From an uncultured Bacteroidales bacterium (GTDB taxonomy: Bacteria; Bacteroidota; Bacteroidia; Bacteroidales; UBA932): 38,762 bases of DNA. Both the position numbers and the translations under genes were made by a program. The notes below the pieces were generated by a model, which ran no database searches, was not told the origin of the DNA, and saw nothing but the letters and a program-made list of their open reading frames with translations. The first letter of the stretch is position 1. The number at the start of each line of letters is the position of its first letter. Shown in pieces: positions 24,816-34,700 of the stretch. The DNA lies in NCBI GenBank assembly GCA_900545245.1, contig UQYV01000032.1, positions 1-38,762 on the forward strand, written 5' to 3'.

Positions 24816-24914
24816 GAATATCTTTCTGGTCCATATTTATTTTCTCATCGGTCACATACTCCCGGTATGCTCCCTCTTCAAAGATAAATCTGTCCTCAAA
24901 AATCTGATTCAAAT

Positions 24915-26174
24915 TTATTTTATGTATCCTGCCTTGCGCTCGCGGCGGTCGTTGCGGGCCTCAATGCGGTGAACTTCGCGTTCGAGGGCTGGGGTGATGT
25001 CCTGGCAGCGCTTGTGGCACTGGGCCGATAGCGTGTACATTCGGCCTACGCAGAAGTTCGAATGCGTGCAGCCGCTGCAGTGGTTCTCGTCCGCCTTGAG
25101 TTTATTCACGAAATCCGGGTCTTCGAGTACGGCGCGTCCCATCTGGAAAAACGGAAAACCGTTTTCGAGCACCTTGCGGGCGTCCTCACCTGTTGTCACT
25201 CCACCGACATAGATGAACGGATAGTCTGGCATTGCAGCCTTGAACTTGAGCGCGTCCTCCAGGAAGAACAGATGCCTGAAAGTTTCGGTCGGGCAGACCG
25301 CCCAGGCGCCGAGGTGCAGGCCTATCTTGAGCCACCAAAAGGACTTTGGCATATAGTGCGCGATTGCCTTGGTCGGGAATTCGCCGCGCATCACATACAT
25401 CGGGGCACGGCTTACGAAACCTCCTGAGAGCGTGATGGCATCGACACCGAGTTTGCGGAGTTCCTTTGCCACTTCAATCAGTTCATCAACCTCCTGGCCG
25501 CCCTTGAATCCGTCACGGGTGTTGAGTTTTGCCGTCACCGCAATCTTTCCATCAGCAGCTTTCACCACTTCTCGGATACATTCGCGCATGAAGTTCATGC
25601 GGTTGTCGAGGCTTCCGCCGTAGCGGTCGTGGCGATGGTTCGTATATGGGGAGAGGAACTGTGAGATGAGGTAGCCGTGTCCTGCGTGAATCTCCACTGC
25701 GTCAAAGCCGGCCTTCATCGCGAGCCTTACAGCATCGCCATAGGACTTCACCACGAAATCGATGTCCTCCTGTTTCATCTTTCTGTAGAAGGTGGGGGAG
25801 TAGAGGTTGAATCCGTTGACTGCTCCCATCGGAGTTTGGCCGCAGGTGCGCCTGTGGGTCATATTCCCGCAGTGACCGAGCTGGATGCTTGCCTTCGCTC
25901 CCTCTGCGTGAACAGCGTCCGTGAGCCTCTTGAGTTCCGGAACAATCTCTTCGCGCATCCAAAGCTGCGAGTCGAAACTGATTCCGCTCTGACACACAGC
26001 AGCATAAGCGACGGTCGTCATTCCAATGCCACCGCGCGCCACAGCCCTGTGGTAGTTGAAAAGTTCCTCGGTCGGGGCATTGTTCTTGCCCATTCCCTCG
26101 AACGCCGCCGAACGTATCGTCCTGTTCCTCAATTCAATAGGTCCGAGCTTATAAGGAGTAAATATCTCACTCAT
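24915..26174 (-). CDS. Old-yellow-enzyme NADH:flavin oxidoreductase (5-beta-reductase candidate)
   Basis: FMN-dependent ene-reductase of 419 aa, starting at the ATG at 26174 (MSEIFTPYKLGPIELRNR); the longer frame to 26207 would overlap the upstream gene. The barrel motifs are clear: EIHAGHGYLISQFLSP (161-176), NHRHDRYGGSLDNRM and the late YVGGVTTGEDA. Near residues 365-390 four cysteines occur as CSGCTHSNFC plus two further on (QCHKRC), resembling the Fe-S cluster site of the 2,4-dienoyl-CoA reductase/BaiCD subgroup, but without its C-terminal FAD/NADH domain. It lies 26 nt downstream of the 5-alpha-reductase homologue. That pairing suggests steroid or bile-acid reduction. Flavin reductase is certain; the steroid substrate is inference. 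Confidence 0.85.
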   Translation of the reverse strand: MSEIFTPYKLGPIELRNRTIRSAAFEGMGKNNAPTEELFNYHRAVARGGIGMTTVAYAAVCQSGISFDSQLWMREEIVPELKRLTDAVHAEGAKASIQLGHCGNMTHRRTCGQTPMGAVNGFNLYSPTFYRKMKQEDIDFVVKSYGDAVRLAMKAGFDAVEIHAGHGYLISQFLSPYTNHRHDRYGGSLDNRMNFMRECIREVVKAADGKIAVTAKLNTRDGFKGGQEVDELIEVAKELRKLGVDAITLSGGFVSRAPMYVMRGEFPTKAIAHYMPKSFWWLKIGLHLGAWAVCPTETFRHLFFLEDALKFKAAMPDYPFIYVGGVTTGEDARKVLENGFPFFQMGRAVLEDPDFVNKLKADENHCSGCTHSNFCVGRMYTLSAQCHKRCQDITPALEREVHRIEARNDRRERKAGYIK

Positions 26175-26200
26175 ATTGTGTAATTTTTTATCATTCAAAT

Positions 26201-27028
26201 CTACCATATATATGGTATAAGATTTTTCTTGTGTAACGAAGTATATTCCTCTCCGAACTCCTCCTCATACTTTTCCGTCAGCGACTTCGCCCTGGGACCG
26301 AGGTTCGCGAACGTCCACACCGCGAAGAGCAGGCCGGCCGGAGACCACGTGAGTATCGCATATCCAATCCATTCAACGAGCTCTCCGAAATAGTTCGCGC
26401 TCGTTACATATTTGTACATACCCTTTTTCGGAATATAGTGCTTCGTGTCGCCCGGTTTGCGGAGATGGCGGATGACGTGGTCCGAATAGAGGTTTATCGC
26501 CATTCCCGTGAAGAAGATGACCGTTCCGATGATAAGGCGCGGGTCGCGGAACCATGTAAGAGTGTAATATCCCTCCGGTGCCTGGGCTTCCATGAGTCCC
26601 GGGATTCCGAAAATCCATCCGGCTATGAGAAATGCGTTCACGGTGTTAAACACCATGCCCATGAGCATTATGGTAATCGGCGTCGTGCTCTTTCCCCTCA
26701 TCAGAAGCGGGAATATGAACGAGCGCTGGAAATAGTGCAGCAGGAATAGCCCTGCCATGAAATAGAGTACGCCTGTGCTGTTGCCGTTCACAATGCCGTC
26801 TACGCCTAATCCGGCTCCCGGGCCGTCAAACGCGAATTTGAGCGTGTAGAACAGCAGGTAGAAGAAGGACGGAGCCTCCATGATTACCCATGCAGCCTTG
26901 TTGGGAATCGTCGGACCCCACTTGCTGTTTGAAAGATAGCCGTATCCGGCCTTGAAGTAAAAGAGCATTATGAACACGAAGACAGCAAGAACTGCCATGA
27001 CGGTCATAACTGTGTAATACAAATTCAT
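26201..27028 (-). CDS. Steroid 5-alpha-reductase family membrane enzyme
   Basis: Predicted inner-membrane NADPH-dependent reductase of 275 aa, starting at the ATG at 27028 (MNLYYTVMTVMAVLAVF). Six to seven hydrophobic helices cover the chain. The C-terminal steroid_dh block is strikingly close to animal SRD5A1: YVTSANYFGELVEWIGYA, then FANLGPRAK and the ending KNLIPYIW. Human SRD5A1 has 259 residues, so the size fits. Animal homologues reduce the delta-4 double bond of 3-ketosteroids to 5-alpha products; homologues in Bacteroidales act on bile-acid intermediates. It is first in an operon with the flavin reductase. A sterol-like or other enone substrate remains possible. Confidence 0.82.
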   Translation of the reverse strand: MNLYYTVMTVMAVLAVFVFIMLFYFKAGYGYLSNSKWGPTIPNKAAWVIMEAPSFFYLLFYTLKFAFDGPGAGLGVDGIVNGNSTGVLYFMAGLFLLHYFQRSFIFPLLMRGKSTTPITIMLMGMVFNTVNAFLIAGWIFGIPGLMEAQAPEGYYTLTWFRDPRLIIGTVIFFTGMAINLYSDHVIRHLRKPGDTKHYIPKKGMYKYVTSANYFGELVEWIGYAILTWSPAGLLFAVWTFANLGPRAKSLTEKYEEEFGEEYTSLHKKNLIPYIW

Positions 27029-27096
27029 CTGTAATCCTATATGTGGCACAGCCCGTTTTTTCAGAGGTCTCTCCTCCTTCGGAACGGAAAATCGCA

Positions 27097-27104
27097 CAAA
27101 GATA
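27097..27104 (-). promoter_or_regulatory. -7 box of the steroid reductase operon
   Basis: Minus-strand TATCTTTG is a perfect TAnnTTTG, about 70 bp before the ATG at 27028. The nearest TTG (27131-27129) is 24 nt upstream, slightly long. Confidence 0.5.
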
Positions 27105-27279
27105 CGAAAAAATAATAATCTCGTCCGACAACGGCGCGTTTGACGAAAAATTACAACTAAATGACTGAAATGTGTGTGGCGGCGTGGCGGCTAATTCGGA
27201 AATTTGCAGAGTAAAACCTGGATGGCGGTGACAATGGCAACACATATAATATAAACCCAATAACACTGATTTTTACTTA

Positions 27280-30200
27280 ATGAGAAAGACAACAATGATT
27301 TCGACAGTTCTGGCGCTCGCCCTCGCAACGTTTTCCGCAGGGGCGCAGAACGGACCGGTGAAGGCATGGGAGGGGACTATTGACCTCCCCACCTACCGTG
27401 TGAGCGCCCCGGAGAAGGCGCCTCTTTTCGAGAGGGACTTCGCCTACCAGAGGGCAAAGAGGGGTGTCTATCCCTATGCGATGAACGACAACCCGACGAA
27501 CGAGAAGGTGGATTCCACCCACCGGGCGCTCTTTATCGAGAATGATTATCTGAAGGTCTGCGTGCTTCCGGACATCGGAGGACGGCTCTTCTATGCCACC
27601 GACAAGACCAACGGATATGAGATATTCTACCGTCAGAGTGTCATAAAGCCGGCAAATGTCGGGATGCTCGGCGCGTGGATAAGCGGTGGCGTGGAGTGGA
27701 ACGTGTTTCATCACCACAGGGCGACGTCGCAGTATCCGATAGACTACACCATCGTCGATAACGGCGACGGCAGCAAGACCCTCTGGGTCGGCGAGGTGGA
27801 GAACCGCCACAGAATGAGTTGGGCTATGGGAATGACGCTATATCCGGACAAGTCCTACATCGAGGTCACGGGACGCTTCTTCAACAACGCTCAAGACCGT
27901 AACTCCATGCTCCACTGGAACAATGTCGCGACCCATGCGAACGAAAATTACCAGATTGTCTTTCCTGAGTGCACCGACTTTGGAACTTTCCACCACAAGA
28001 ACAGTTTCCTGCGCTGGCCTGTGCCTGACGGGGAATACTGCGGGAATCCGGACTATGCCGGAGTTGATATCAGCTACTGGAAGAATCTCCCGGCCCTTAT
28101 GGGCGGCTCCGTGTTCATCTATGACCAGAAGGACGACTTTGTGGGAGGATATGACTACGGCAAGGACGCCGGAACCATGCTTGCGGGAAACCACAACATC
28201 AACAAGGGCGGCAAGTTCTGGACCTGGGGGCACATGAACTACGGACACTCCTGGGACTGCGAGGTTCTCACCGACACCGACGGAGCCTATGTCGAGCTTA
28301 TGACAGGAGCCTACTCCGACAATCAGCCGGACTACTGCTGGATTAACCCTCACGAAACCAAGGAGTTCACAGCCTACTGGTATGGCATCCGCAATCTTCA
28401 GCATGTCAATCGGGGCAACGAGCTCGCGACGCTCAACATGGATATAGACCATTCCGGAAAGATTCATGTTGCGGCTAATGTCACCCAAATCCGCAACAAT
28501 GCTAAGGTTGAGGTTCGCAAGGCCGACGGCACGCTGCTCTATAGTAAGGTTGCCTACATTGCCCCGGACAAGCCTTTCGCCGACGACTTCACGACCGATG
28601 CCGCCAATGTCGCCGAGCCTTCAGAGGTCACAATGACACTCTATTCAGCGGAAGGACAGGAGCTTCTGAGCTACCATCCTTACAAGCTCGACCGCAGCAA
28701 GCCGCTTCCGGAGCCGGTCGTGCCGCTCGACCCTGACCCTAAGTCGATTGACAACATCGAGGACCTCTACTACCTCGGAATGCGCAACCTCCAGTTCCAT
28801 CAGGCACACGTCGATCCGAACATCTACTTCAAAGAGGCCGTGCGCCGCGACCCGCTCGACGTCCGCAGCAACACACAGCTCGGAATCTACTACCGCAAGG
28901 CAGGGGACTACGAAAAGGCGAAGTCACATCTCCGCAAGTCTCTCGTGCGCCAGACCTCTTCATACACTCGTCCTGCAGACGGTGAATCGATGTATAATCT
29001 CGGACTCATTCTCAAGGACGAGGGAAAATATGCCGATGCGGTCGATACTCTCTATCGTGCCGCATGGGATTATGAATATGCGTCAGCGGCATATTACCAG
29101 CTCGCGCAGATTTCGGTCGTGCGTGGAAATGCTGCCCAAGCTGTTCATGAAGCAGAAATGGCAGTGGCATACAACGGAATGAACATAGATGCGAAAAACT
29201 TGCTTACAACTCTGTCCCGTAAAGCAGGGGAGAGTGAAAGGGCCGCGATACTCAGCGGTGAAGTTCTTGAAATTGACCCGCTAAACTACTACGCCTCCGC
29301 AGAACAGCTCGCGCTTGGACTAATCAGCAAATCCGAGTTTGCCAAACTCCTGCGCGGTGTGAGCGAATCCTATCTTGAACTTGCTCTTTACTATCTTAAC
29401 AATGGTTTCGAATCCGATGCTGAGGCCATTCTTAAAGATGCTGAGAGCGTAAAGCCTTATCCTACAGTGGAATACTGGCTGGGCTGGTTCGCGGATAGAA
29501 ACGGCGACAAGGATGCGACCGCAAAATGGTTCGTCGCAGCCGAGGCAGGGGATATGGACTATGTATTCCCGTTCCGTCTCGAAACCGTGAAGCCGCTTGA
29601 AAAGGCAATAGAGTACAATCCGAACGCAGTCATGGCATGGTACTACCTCGGCAACCTTTGGTATCAGAAGCAGCCGGCAAAGGCAATGTCCTGCTGGGAG
29701 AAGGCCGTTGAACTCAAGCCAGACTTTGCGATGGCCCTGCGCAACCTCGGCTGGGGCTGTCACTACTTCACCGGTGAGCTCCGTAAGGGCGCTGATTGGT
29801 ACAAAAAAGCAATCGCGGCAGACAAGGACGGTAACGCCATATTCCTCACCGAGTGCGACGAGATTCTTGAGCAGCTCAACGCCCCTCTTGACGAACGCTA
29901 TGAGCTCTTCGCCGGCAAGGAGTCGCTCTACGAGAAGCGCTACGATTCCGAGACACGTGCCATTAAACTTCGCATACTCAAAGGTGAGTACGAGCAGGTG
30001 TTGGACAAGCTCCTGACCCGCTTCTACTCCCGCCGCGAACACATCGAGGACCTTCACGACATCTATGTCGATGCCTGCATGCTCTCGGGATTCCGCGAAT
30101 GGAAGAACGGCAACAACGCGAAGGCTTTGGAATATATGCTCATGACCGACGAGTATCCTGCGAACCACGGATATGCCCACCTCGAATACTACGCACGCGA

Positions 30201-30615
30201 CGCACAGGTATATTATAATATAGGTGTGGCTTACGAAAAGGTCGGCGATACAGCGAAGGCGCGGGAATACTACGAAAAGGCGGCTGCTGTTGAGGTGAAA
30301 CCTGTCGATTGTGCCTACAATTACGAGAAGGCGCTCGCGATGCTAAAACTTGACCCGAAAGCCAATGTGAATCCGATGTTTAGAGAAATGCTTTCATTTG
30401 GAGAGAATAGCGTCACCGACTATGTGGAGCGCTTCTTCGAGAGCTTCGACTACGGTCCGCGTCCGGAAGACGTGAACACCAAAGCCTATTACATCCAGGG
30501 GCTTGCATGGAAAGCTCTCGGCAAAGAGTCCAAGGCACGTGGGTGCTTCGGGAAGGCTCTCGGTCAGCGGAACGACAATGTATGGGCGAATTATTATCTT
30601 AATAATATTAAGTAA
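27280..30615 (+). CDS. Exported DUF5107 / TPR-repeat protein
   Basis: A 1111-aa exported protein. A signal peptide covers residues 1-22 (ending FSAGA). Residues about 35-340 form the DUF5107 domain, a galactose-mutarotase-like beta fold: blocks include LPDIGGRLFYATDK, ISGGVEWNVFHHHRATS and MLHWNNVATHAN. Residues about 495-1110 contain repeated tetratricopeptide units (for example YRKAGDYEKAKSHLRKSL and YEKVGDTAKAREYYEKAA). The DUF5107-TPR layout is common near glycan-use genes in Bacteroidetes. The likely role is carbohydrate binding or processing in the periplasm or at the surface. It is followed 8 nt later by a glycosidase gene, and a HTCS regulator faces the pair. Catalytic activity is unproven. 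Confidence 0.8.
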   Translation: MRKTTMISTVLALALATFSAGAQNGPVKAWEGTIDLPTYRVSAPEKAPLFERDFAYQRAKRGVYPYAMNDNPTNEKVDSTHRALFIENDYLKVCVLPDIGGRLFYATDKTNGYEIFYRQSVIKPANVGMLGAWISGGVEWNVFHHHRATSQYPIDYTIVDNGDGSKTLWVGEVENRHRMSWAMGMTLYPDKSYIEVTGRFFNNAQDRNSMLHWNNVATHANENYQIVFPECTDFGTFHHKNSFLRWPVPDGEYCGNPDYAGVDISYWKNLPALMGGSVFIYDQKDDFVGGYDYGKDAGTMLAGNHNINKGGKFWTWGHMNYGHSWDCEVLTDTDGAYVELMTGAYSDNQPDYCWINPHETKEFTAYWYGIRNLQHVNRGNELATLNMDIDHSGKIHVAANVTQIRNNAKVEVRKADGTLLYSKVAYIAPDKPFADDFTTDAANVAEPSEVTMTLYSAEGQELLSYHPYKLDRSKPLPEPVVPLDPDPKSIDNIEDLYYLGMRNLQFHQAHVDPNIYFKEAVRRDPLDVRSNTQLGIYYRKAGDYEKAKSHLRKSLVRQTSSYTRPADGESMYNLGLILKDEGKYADAVDTLYRAAWDYEYASAAYYQLAQISVVRGNAAQAVHEAEMAVAYNGMNIDAKNLLTTLSRKAGESERAAILSGEVLEIDPLNYYASAEQLALGLISKSEFAKLLRGVSESYLELALYYLNNGFESDAEAILKDAESVKPYPTVEYWLGWFADRNGDKDATAKWFVAAEAGDMDYVFPFRLETVKPLEKAIEYNPNAVMAWYYLGNLWYQKQPAKAMSCWEKAVELKPDFAMALRNLGWGCHYFTGELRKGADWYKKAIAADKDGNAIFLTECDEILEQLNAPLDERYELFAGKESLYEKRYDSETRAIKLRILKGEYEQVLDKLLTRFYSRREHIEDLHDIYVDACMLSGFREWKNGNNAKALEYMLMTDEYPANHGYAHLEYYARDAQVYYNIGVAYEKVGDTAKAREYYEKAAAVEVKPVDCAYNYEKALAMLKLDPKANVNPMFREMLSFGENSVTDYVERFFESFDYGPRPEDVNTKAYYIQGLAWKALGKESKARGCFGKALGQRNDNVWANYYLNNIK

Positions 30616-30623
30616 TCAAATAT

Positions 30624-31706
30624 ATGAGAATCAGGAATATACTCTTGTCTATCGCAGCCGTCGCAGCCCTTTCTGGCTGCTGCGGCAAGGCGGAGAACAG
30701 CGGCCGTTGGTCGGAGGAAAAGGCTAACGCATGGTGGGCAGCGCAGGAGTGGCCGGTCGGCTGCAACTATGTCCCTTCTTATGCCATCAACCAATTTGAG
30801 TTCTGGCAACCGGAGACCTTCAATCCCGAAATCATTGACCGAGAACTCGGATATGCAGAGAGCATAGGTTTCAACACACTTCGCATCTATCTCCATGAAA
30901 TGCTTTGGTATGCTGATAAAGACGGCTTCAAGTCCCGCATCAACCAGTTCATGGACATGGCTGAGAAGCACGGGCAGAAGCTCATCATTACCTTCTTCAC
31001 TAATGGCGGAACATTCAACAATCCCAAGCTCGGCCCTCAGCCTCAGCCTGTGAAGGGCGTGCACGGCTCGGGGTGGATTCAGTCTCCGGGAGCGCAGAAC
31101 GTGAACAATCCGGAATCATGGCCAAGGCTTAAGGAATATGTTCAGGACATCCTTCGTACCTACAAGGACTGTGACCGCGTTCTCTACTGGTGCCTCTACA
31201 ATGAGCCGGAGAACCCGAAAGAAGGCGCATATAGCCTGCCTCTTCTCAAGGAAGTCTTCAAATGGGCATGGGAGGTAAGCCCGTCGCAGCCATGCTCCGC
31301 ACCGATTTGGATTCGTCCGGGTTCAGCGGGCACGAGAACCAAGCTTGAAATGGTCAGCTGGATTTGCGAGAATGTTGACATCATCACCTTCCATTGCTAT
31401 TATGACAAGGAACTTGAGACTTTCATAAAGATGCTCAAGCCGTTCAACCGCCCGATGGTCTGCCAGGAATACATGGGTCGTCCGCGCTCGACATTCGAGT
31501 ATAGCCTCCCGATTCTGAAGAAGGAGAAAATAGGTGCGATAAACTGGGGACTCACGACCGGGAAATGCGGCTTCTATATGCCTTGGGGCAGCAAGCCGGG
31601 CGACCCGATGCCGGAAGTCTGGTTCCACGACATCTTCACCGAGGACGGCGTCCCATACAGCCAATCCGAAATCGACTTTATCAAGTCGCTGACACTAAAT
31701 AAATAG
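30624..31706 (+). CDS. Clan-A (GH5-like) glycoside hydrolase lipoprotein
   Basis: Predicted outer-membrane or periplasmic glycosidase of 360 aa. The N-terminus has a lipobox (LSGC, C19, followed by a second Cys). A TIM-barrel (beta/alpha)8 chain follows, with ESIGFNTLRIYLHEM, LYNEPEN (candidate acid/base E194) and MVCQEYMGR (candidate nucleophile E282), the usual spacing for clan GH-A retaining enzymes. Relatives are often labelled xylanase or cellulase without proof. It is 8 nt after the DUF5107 gene and so in the same operon. The substrate cannot be inferred from this sequence. Confidence 0.82.
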   Translation: MRIRNILLSIAAVAALSGCCGKAENSGRWSEEKANAWWAAQEWPVGCNYVPSYAINQFEFWQPETFNPEIIDRELGYAESIGFNTLRIYLHEMLWYADKDGFKSRINQFMDMAEKHGQKLIITFFTNGGTFNNPKLGPQPQPVKGVHGSGWIQSPGAQNVNNPESWPRLKEYVQDILRTYKDCDRVLYWCLYNEPENPKEGAYSLPLLKEVFKWAWEVSPSQPCSAPIWIRPGSAGTRTKLEMVSWICENVDIITFHCYYDKELETFIKMLKPFNRPMVCQEYMGRPRSTFEYSLPILKKEKIGAINWGLTTGKCGFYMPWGSKPGDPMPEVWFHDIFTEDGVPYSQSEIDFIKSLTLNK

Positions 31707-31722
31707 GCGATTGTCATTCAAT

Positions 31723-31778
31723 GAGGCGGGGAGGAAGAAAAGGGTGGTATGCAGGCCGCCTTTTATTCGCCCCGCCTC
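31723..31778. terminator. Nested hairpin between convergent glycosidase and HTCS genes
   Basis: GAGGCGGGG (31723-31731) pairs perfectly with CCCCGCCTC (31770-31778), and an inner AAAAGG (31738-31743) pairs with CCTTTT (31759-31764). The inner hairpin runs into T-rich sequence. The outer right arm lies within the last codons of the HTCS gene. Confidence 0.6.
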
Positions 31779-34700
31779 TTCATGTACTCGATCGGTGTGA
31801 TTCCGAAGTAATTCAAGAAACACTTTGCGAAGTAGGACGTGCTGTTGAATCCGCAGGAATAGCAGACATCGCTCACCCTGTCGGCACCCTCATCGAACAT
31901 CTGGGCGGCCATCAGGAGTCGTTTAGTACGGATGTAGTTGTTCGGGGAGGTGTTGAGCAGACGGTTGAACTTGCGCAGGAGAGAGGATTTGCTCATGTTC
32001 AGGGCATCCTTCAAGTTCTCCACATTGAATGCCGCGTCAGAGAAGTTCTGGAGAATAACCTCGTCCACGCTGCGCAGAAATTCCCTATCGGTCTTGCTGA
32101 GGGAGGCTGCGCCTTCGTCCTCGGCACTCAGGCTGTTGCGTAGGGTCTTGCGTGTGAGGTTCATCTTGTCAAGGAGATTGGCGGCGCAGACCTTGAGATA
32201 GTAGATGTCGAACGGCTTCTCAATGTAGAGGTTCGCTCCGTTCTGCATGCACTCGATTTTCTTTGACAGGTCGTTCATTCCGCTGATTATTATGATCATC
32301 ACATGCGAAATCTCTACGTCCGAGCGAACTTTCCGGCATAACTCAACCCCGTTCATCTCCGGCATCGCTATGTCCGAAATAAGCAGGTCTATGTTGTGTT
32401 CGTGGAGACACTTGAGTGCGGCAGCACCGTTTTCTATGCTGAAGACGCGATATTCCGAAGAAAGTTGCGAAACGATGTATTCTCTCAGTTCGGAGCTATC
32501 CTCCGCGACAGCGACGCTAAACCTCTGCGGGTCGGTCTCCACATTTCTGACAGCCGTATCTTCGGCTGTAGAAACATCACTGCACCCTGGCAACTTCAGC
32601 ACAAACTCCGTGAGCTCTCCGCTGTTGTCCAGTTCCAATGTCCCTCCCTGCATTTGGGCAAGCGAGCGCGCCAGCGAAAGTCCGAGTCCGATGCCATCCA
32701 CCTTGTTCTTTTTCACCCCGTCAATGCGCGAGAATGGCTTGAATATGCACTCTTTCCACTCGTCGCTGATGGCCTCGCCGTCGTTGCGCACAGAAAGCCA
32801 AACCATGCGTTCGTCTGATTTTTCGTTGCAGGAAGTCTCTGCGACCTGCCGCTCAGAAGAGACAGCCAGTCTCACTTCAATCCTTGAAGAACAGTATTTC
32901 AGTGCGTTTGTCAGCAGATTGTTGATGATTTTTGTAAGGCTTGAATCGTCAGCATAGACCCACACCGGTCCCAGCGGAATCTCTGATGACAGTTCTATCT
33001 TTCTGTCCTCCGCTGTCTCGCTGTAGTTGAATAGTAGTCCCCTAACTTTCTCGGCGAGGTCAATTCTCTGTGTCTCAAGGATGTATCCCTTTCTCTCGAC
33101 CCTGATGTATTCCAGCAGTTCGTTTGAAAGCGAGGTGAGGTAGGATGTTGTGTTGTCGATGATGCGTATGTCCGAAAGCATCTCCCCGTCATTAGGATGG
33201 GAGCGGCGGATGTTGTTAAGAGGCGACTTTATGAGAGTCAACGGTGTCTTGATTTCGTGGACCACATTTGAGAGGAACATCATCTTCTCGTTCAGTATCT
33301 CCTTGTCGCGCTCCTGTTTCAGTGTCTCTTGTTTCTTCTGTTCCCGTTCCATAATTCTCTTGCGAGCAAACATAATGATGCCGACGACAAGTCCCGCTGC
33401 CGCAAGAAAATAGAGCGTCAGTGCCCACCATGAGGCGTAGGCCGGAACCGCGATGTGCAGCGCGACTCTTTTCTGGATTGGGTTGCCGCAGGACGGAGTG
33501 AGCGTGCGCAGTTCGAGAACATAGTCGCCAGAGTGGATGTTTGTGAACTCTATCCGTCCGTTTTCTCCGACACTTGTCCATTTGTCTGAAAACCCGCGCA
33601 GACGGTATTCCATATTGCTTCCGCTCTGGTGGGAGTTTAGCTGCGCCACATCGAAGCGGAAGTTGTTCTGAGAAGAGCCGAGGCTGATCTCGTCCGTGAG
33701 GTCTATGTTGCGTGCCAAGGGGGAGCCTGGCTGCGTTGTGGAAACCCTCTCTCCTCCGATGAAGAAGTCGCTGAGCACTATCCGGGAATCCGTCGTCTCC
33801 GCATACACTGCGTTTGCATTAAAAATCGTGATGCCGTTTGCCGTTCCGATGAAAATGTCGTCATTCGGGAATATGTAGCTGCTGAACTGGTTATTCTCAT
33901 CGTTCAGTAGGCCGTCATTGCGGGTGAAGCTGATGACCGACATATCCGACGGGTTGAACCTAAGAATCCCTCGGTTCGTTCCCACCCAGAGATTGTCACG
34001 GCTGTCCTGCACCACGGAAACGCAGAGGTCGTTTATGAAATCCTTGCCGAGAGTCCGACTATTATAGGCAGTGAAACTGTAGTCTGAAGTGTCAAAGCGA
34101 ACGATTCCGCTGCCGAATGTGCAGAACCATAGTGACTTGTCCCGACTTTCAAACGATGCGACAATCCTATTTTCCGGGATGCTCCCTGGAATTTCGTCAG
34201 AATGTGAAAATTTCTGTATCCTCCCGTTTTCCGGGAAATATCTCATCGCGCCGTTGGAATATGTTGACATCCACACCTCTCCTCCCGAAGTCTCGGTCAC
34301 ATTTTCCACGAATATGTCGCCCACTGTCCTAATTCCAGAAAGTGCCCCGCTCTTTTCGTCAAAAGTGTAGACCCCGTTCTGCGTCGCCACGAATATGAGG
34401 CCGCATCGCTCCGCATTACAGATATCCCTGACTCCTCCAATCCTGCTGCCGGTCTTGTCTGTCGTAAAATCCCGGACTGCACCTGTTCCCGTGTTCAGAA
34501 TCTGGAAGCCCTCCTCGCTTAGAACCCATAGCCTGTCGTGGAAATACCGCACTCCCATAATCTTCTTGCGCAGGGCTGGGTTCTCGTAGTGCTTGAACGT
34601 GCCGTCCTTTATGGAGTACTTGAACAGCCCGACCTTTTCCGTGGAAATCCATAGGGCGCCCTTGCCGTCGTTTGCGAAACTGTTCACGTAGCTCATCTTC

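Noticed and set aside
27838..30180. Long minus-strand open frames opposite the DUF5107 gene
   Set aside because: They are shadows of a high-GC coding strand: Val/Arg-rich, no motifs, no promoters or start context.
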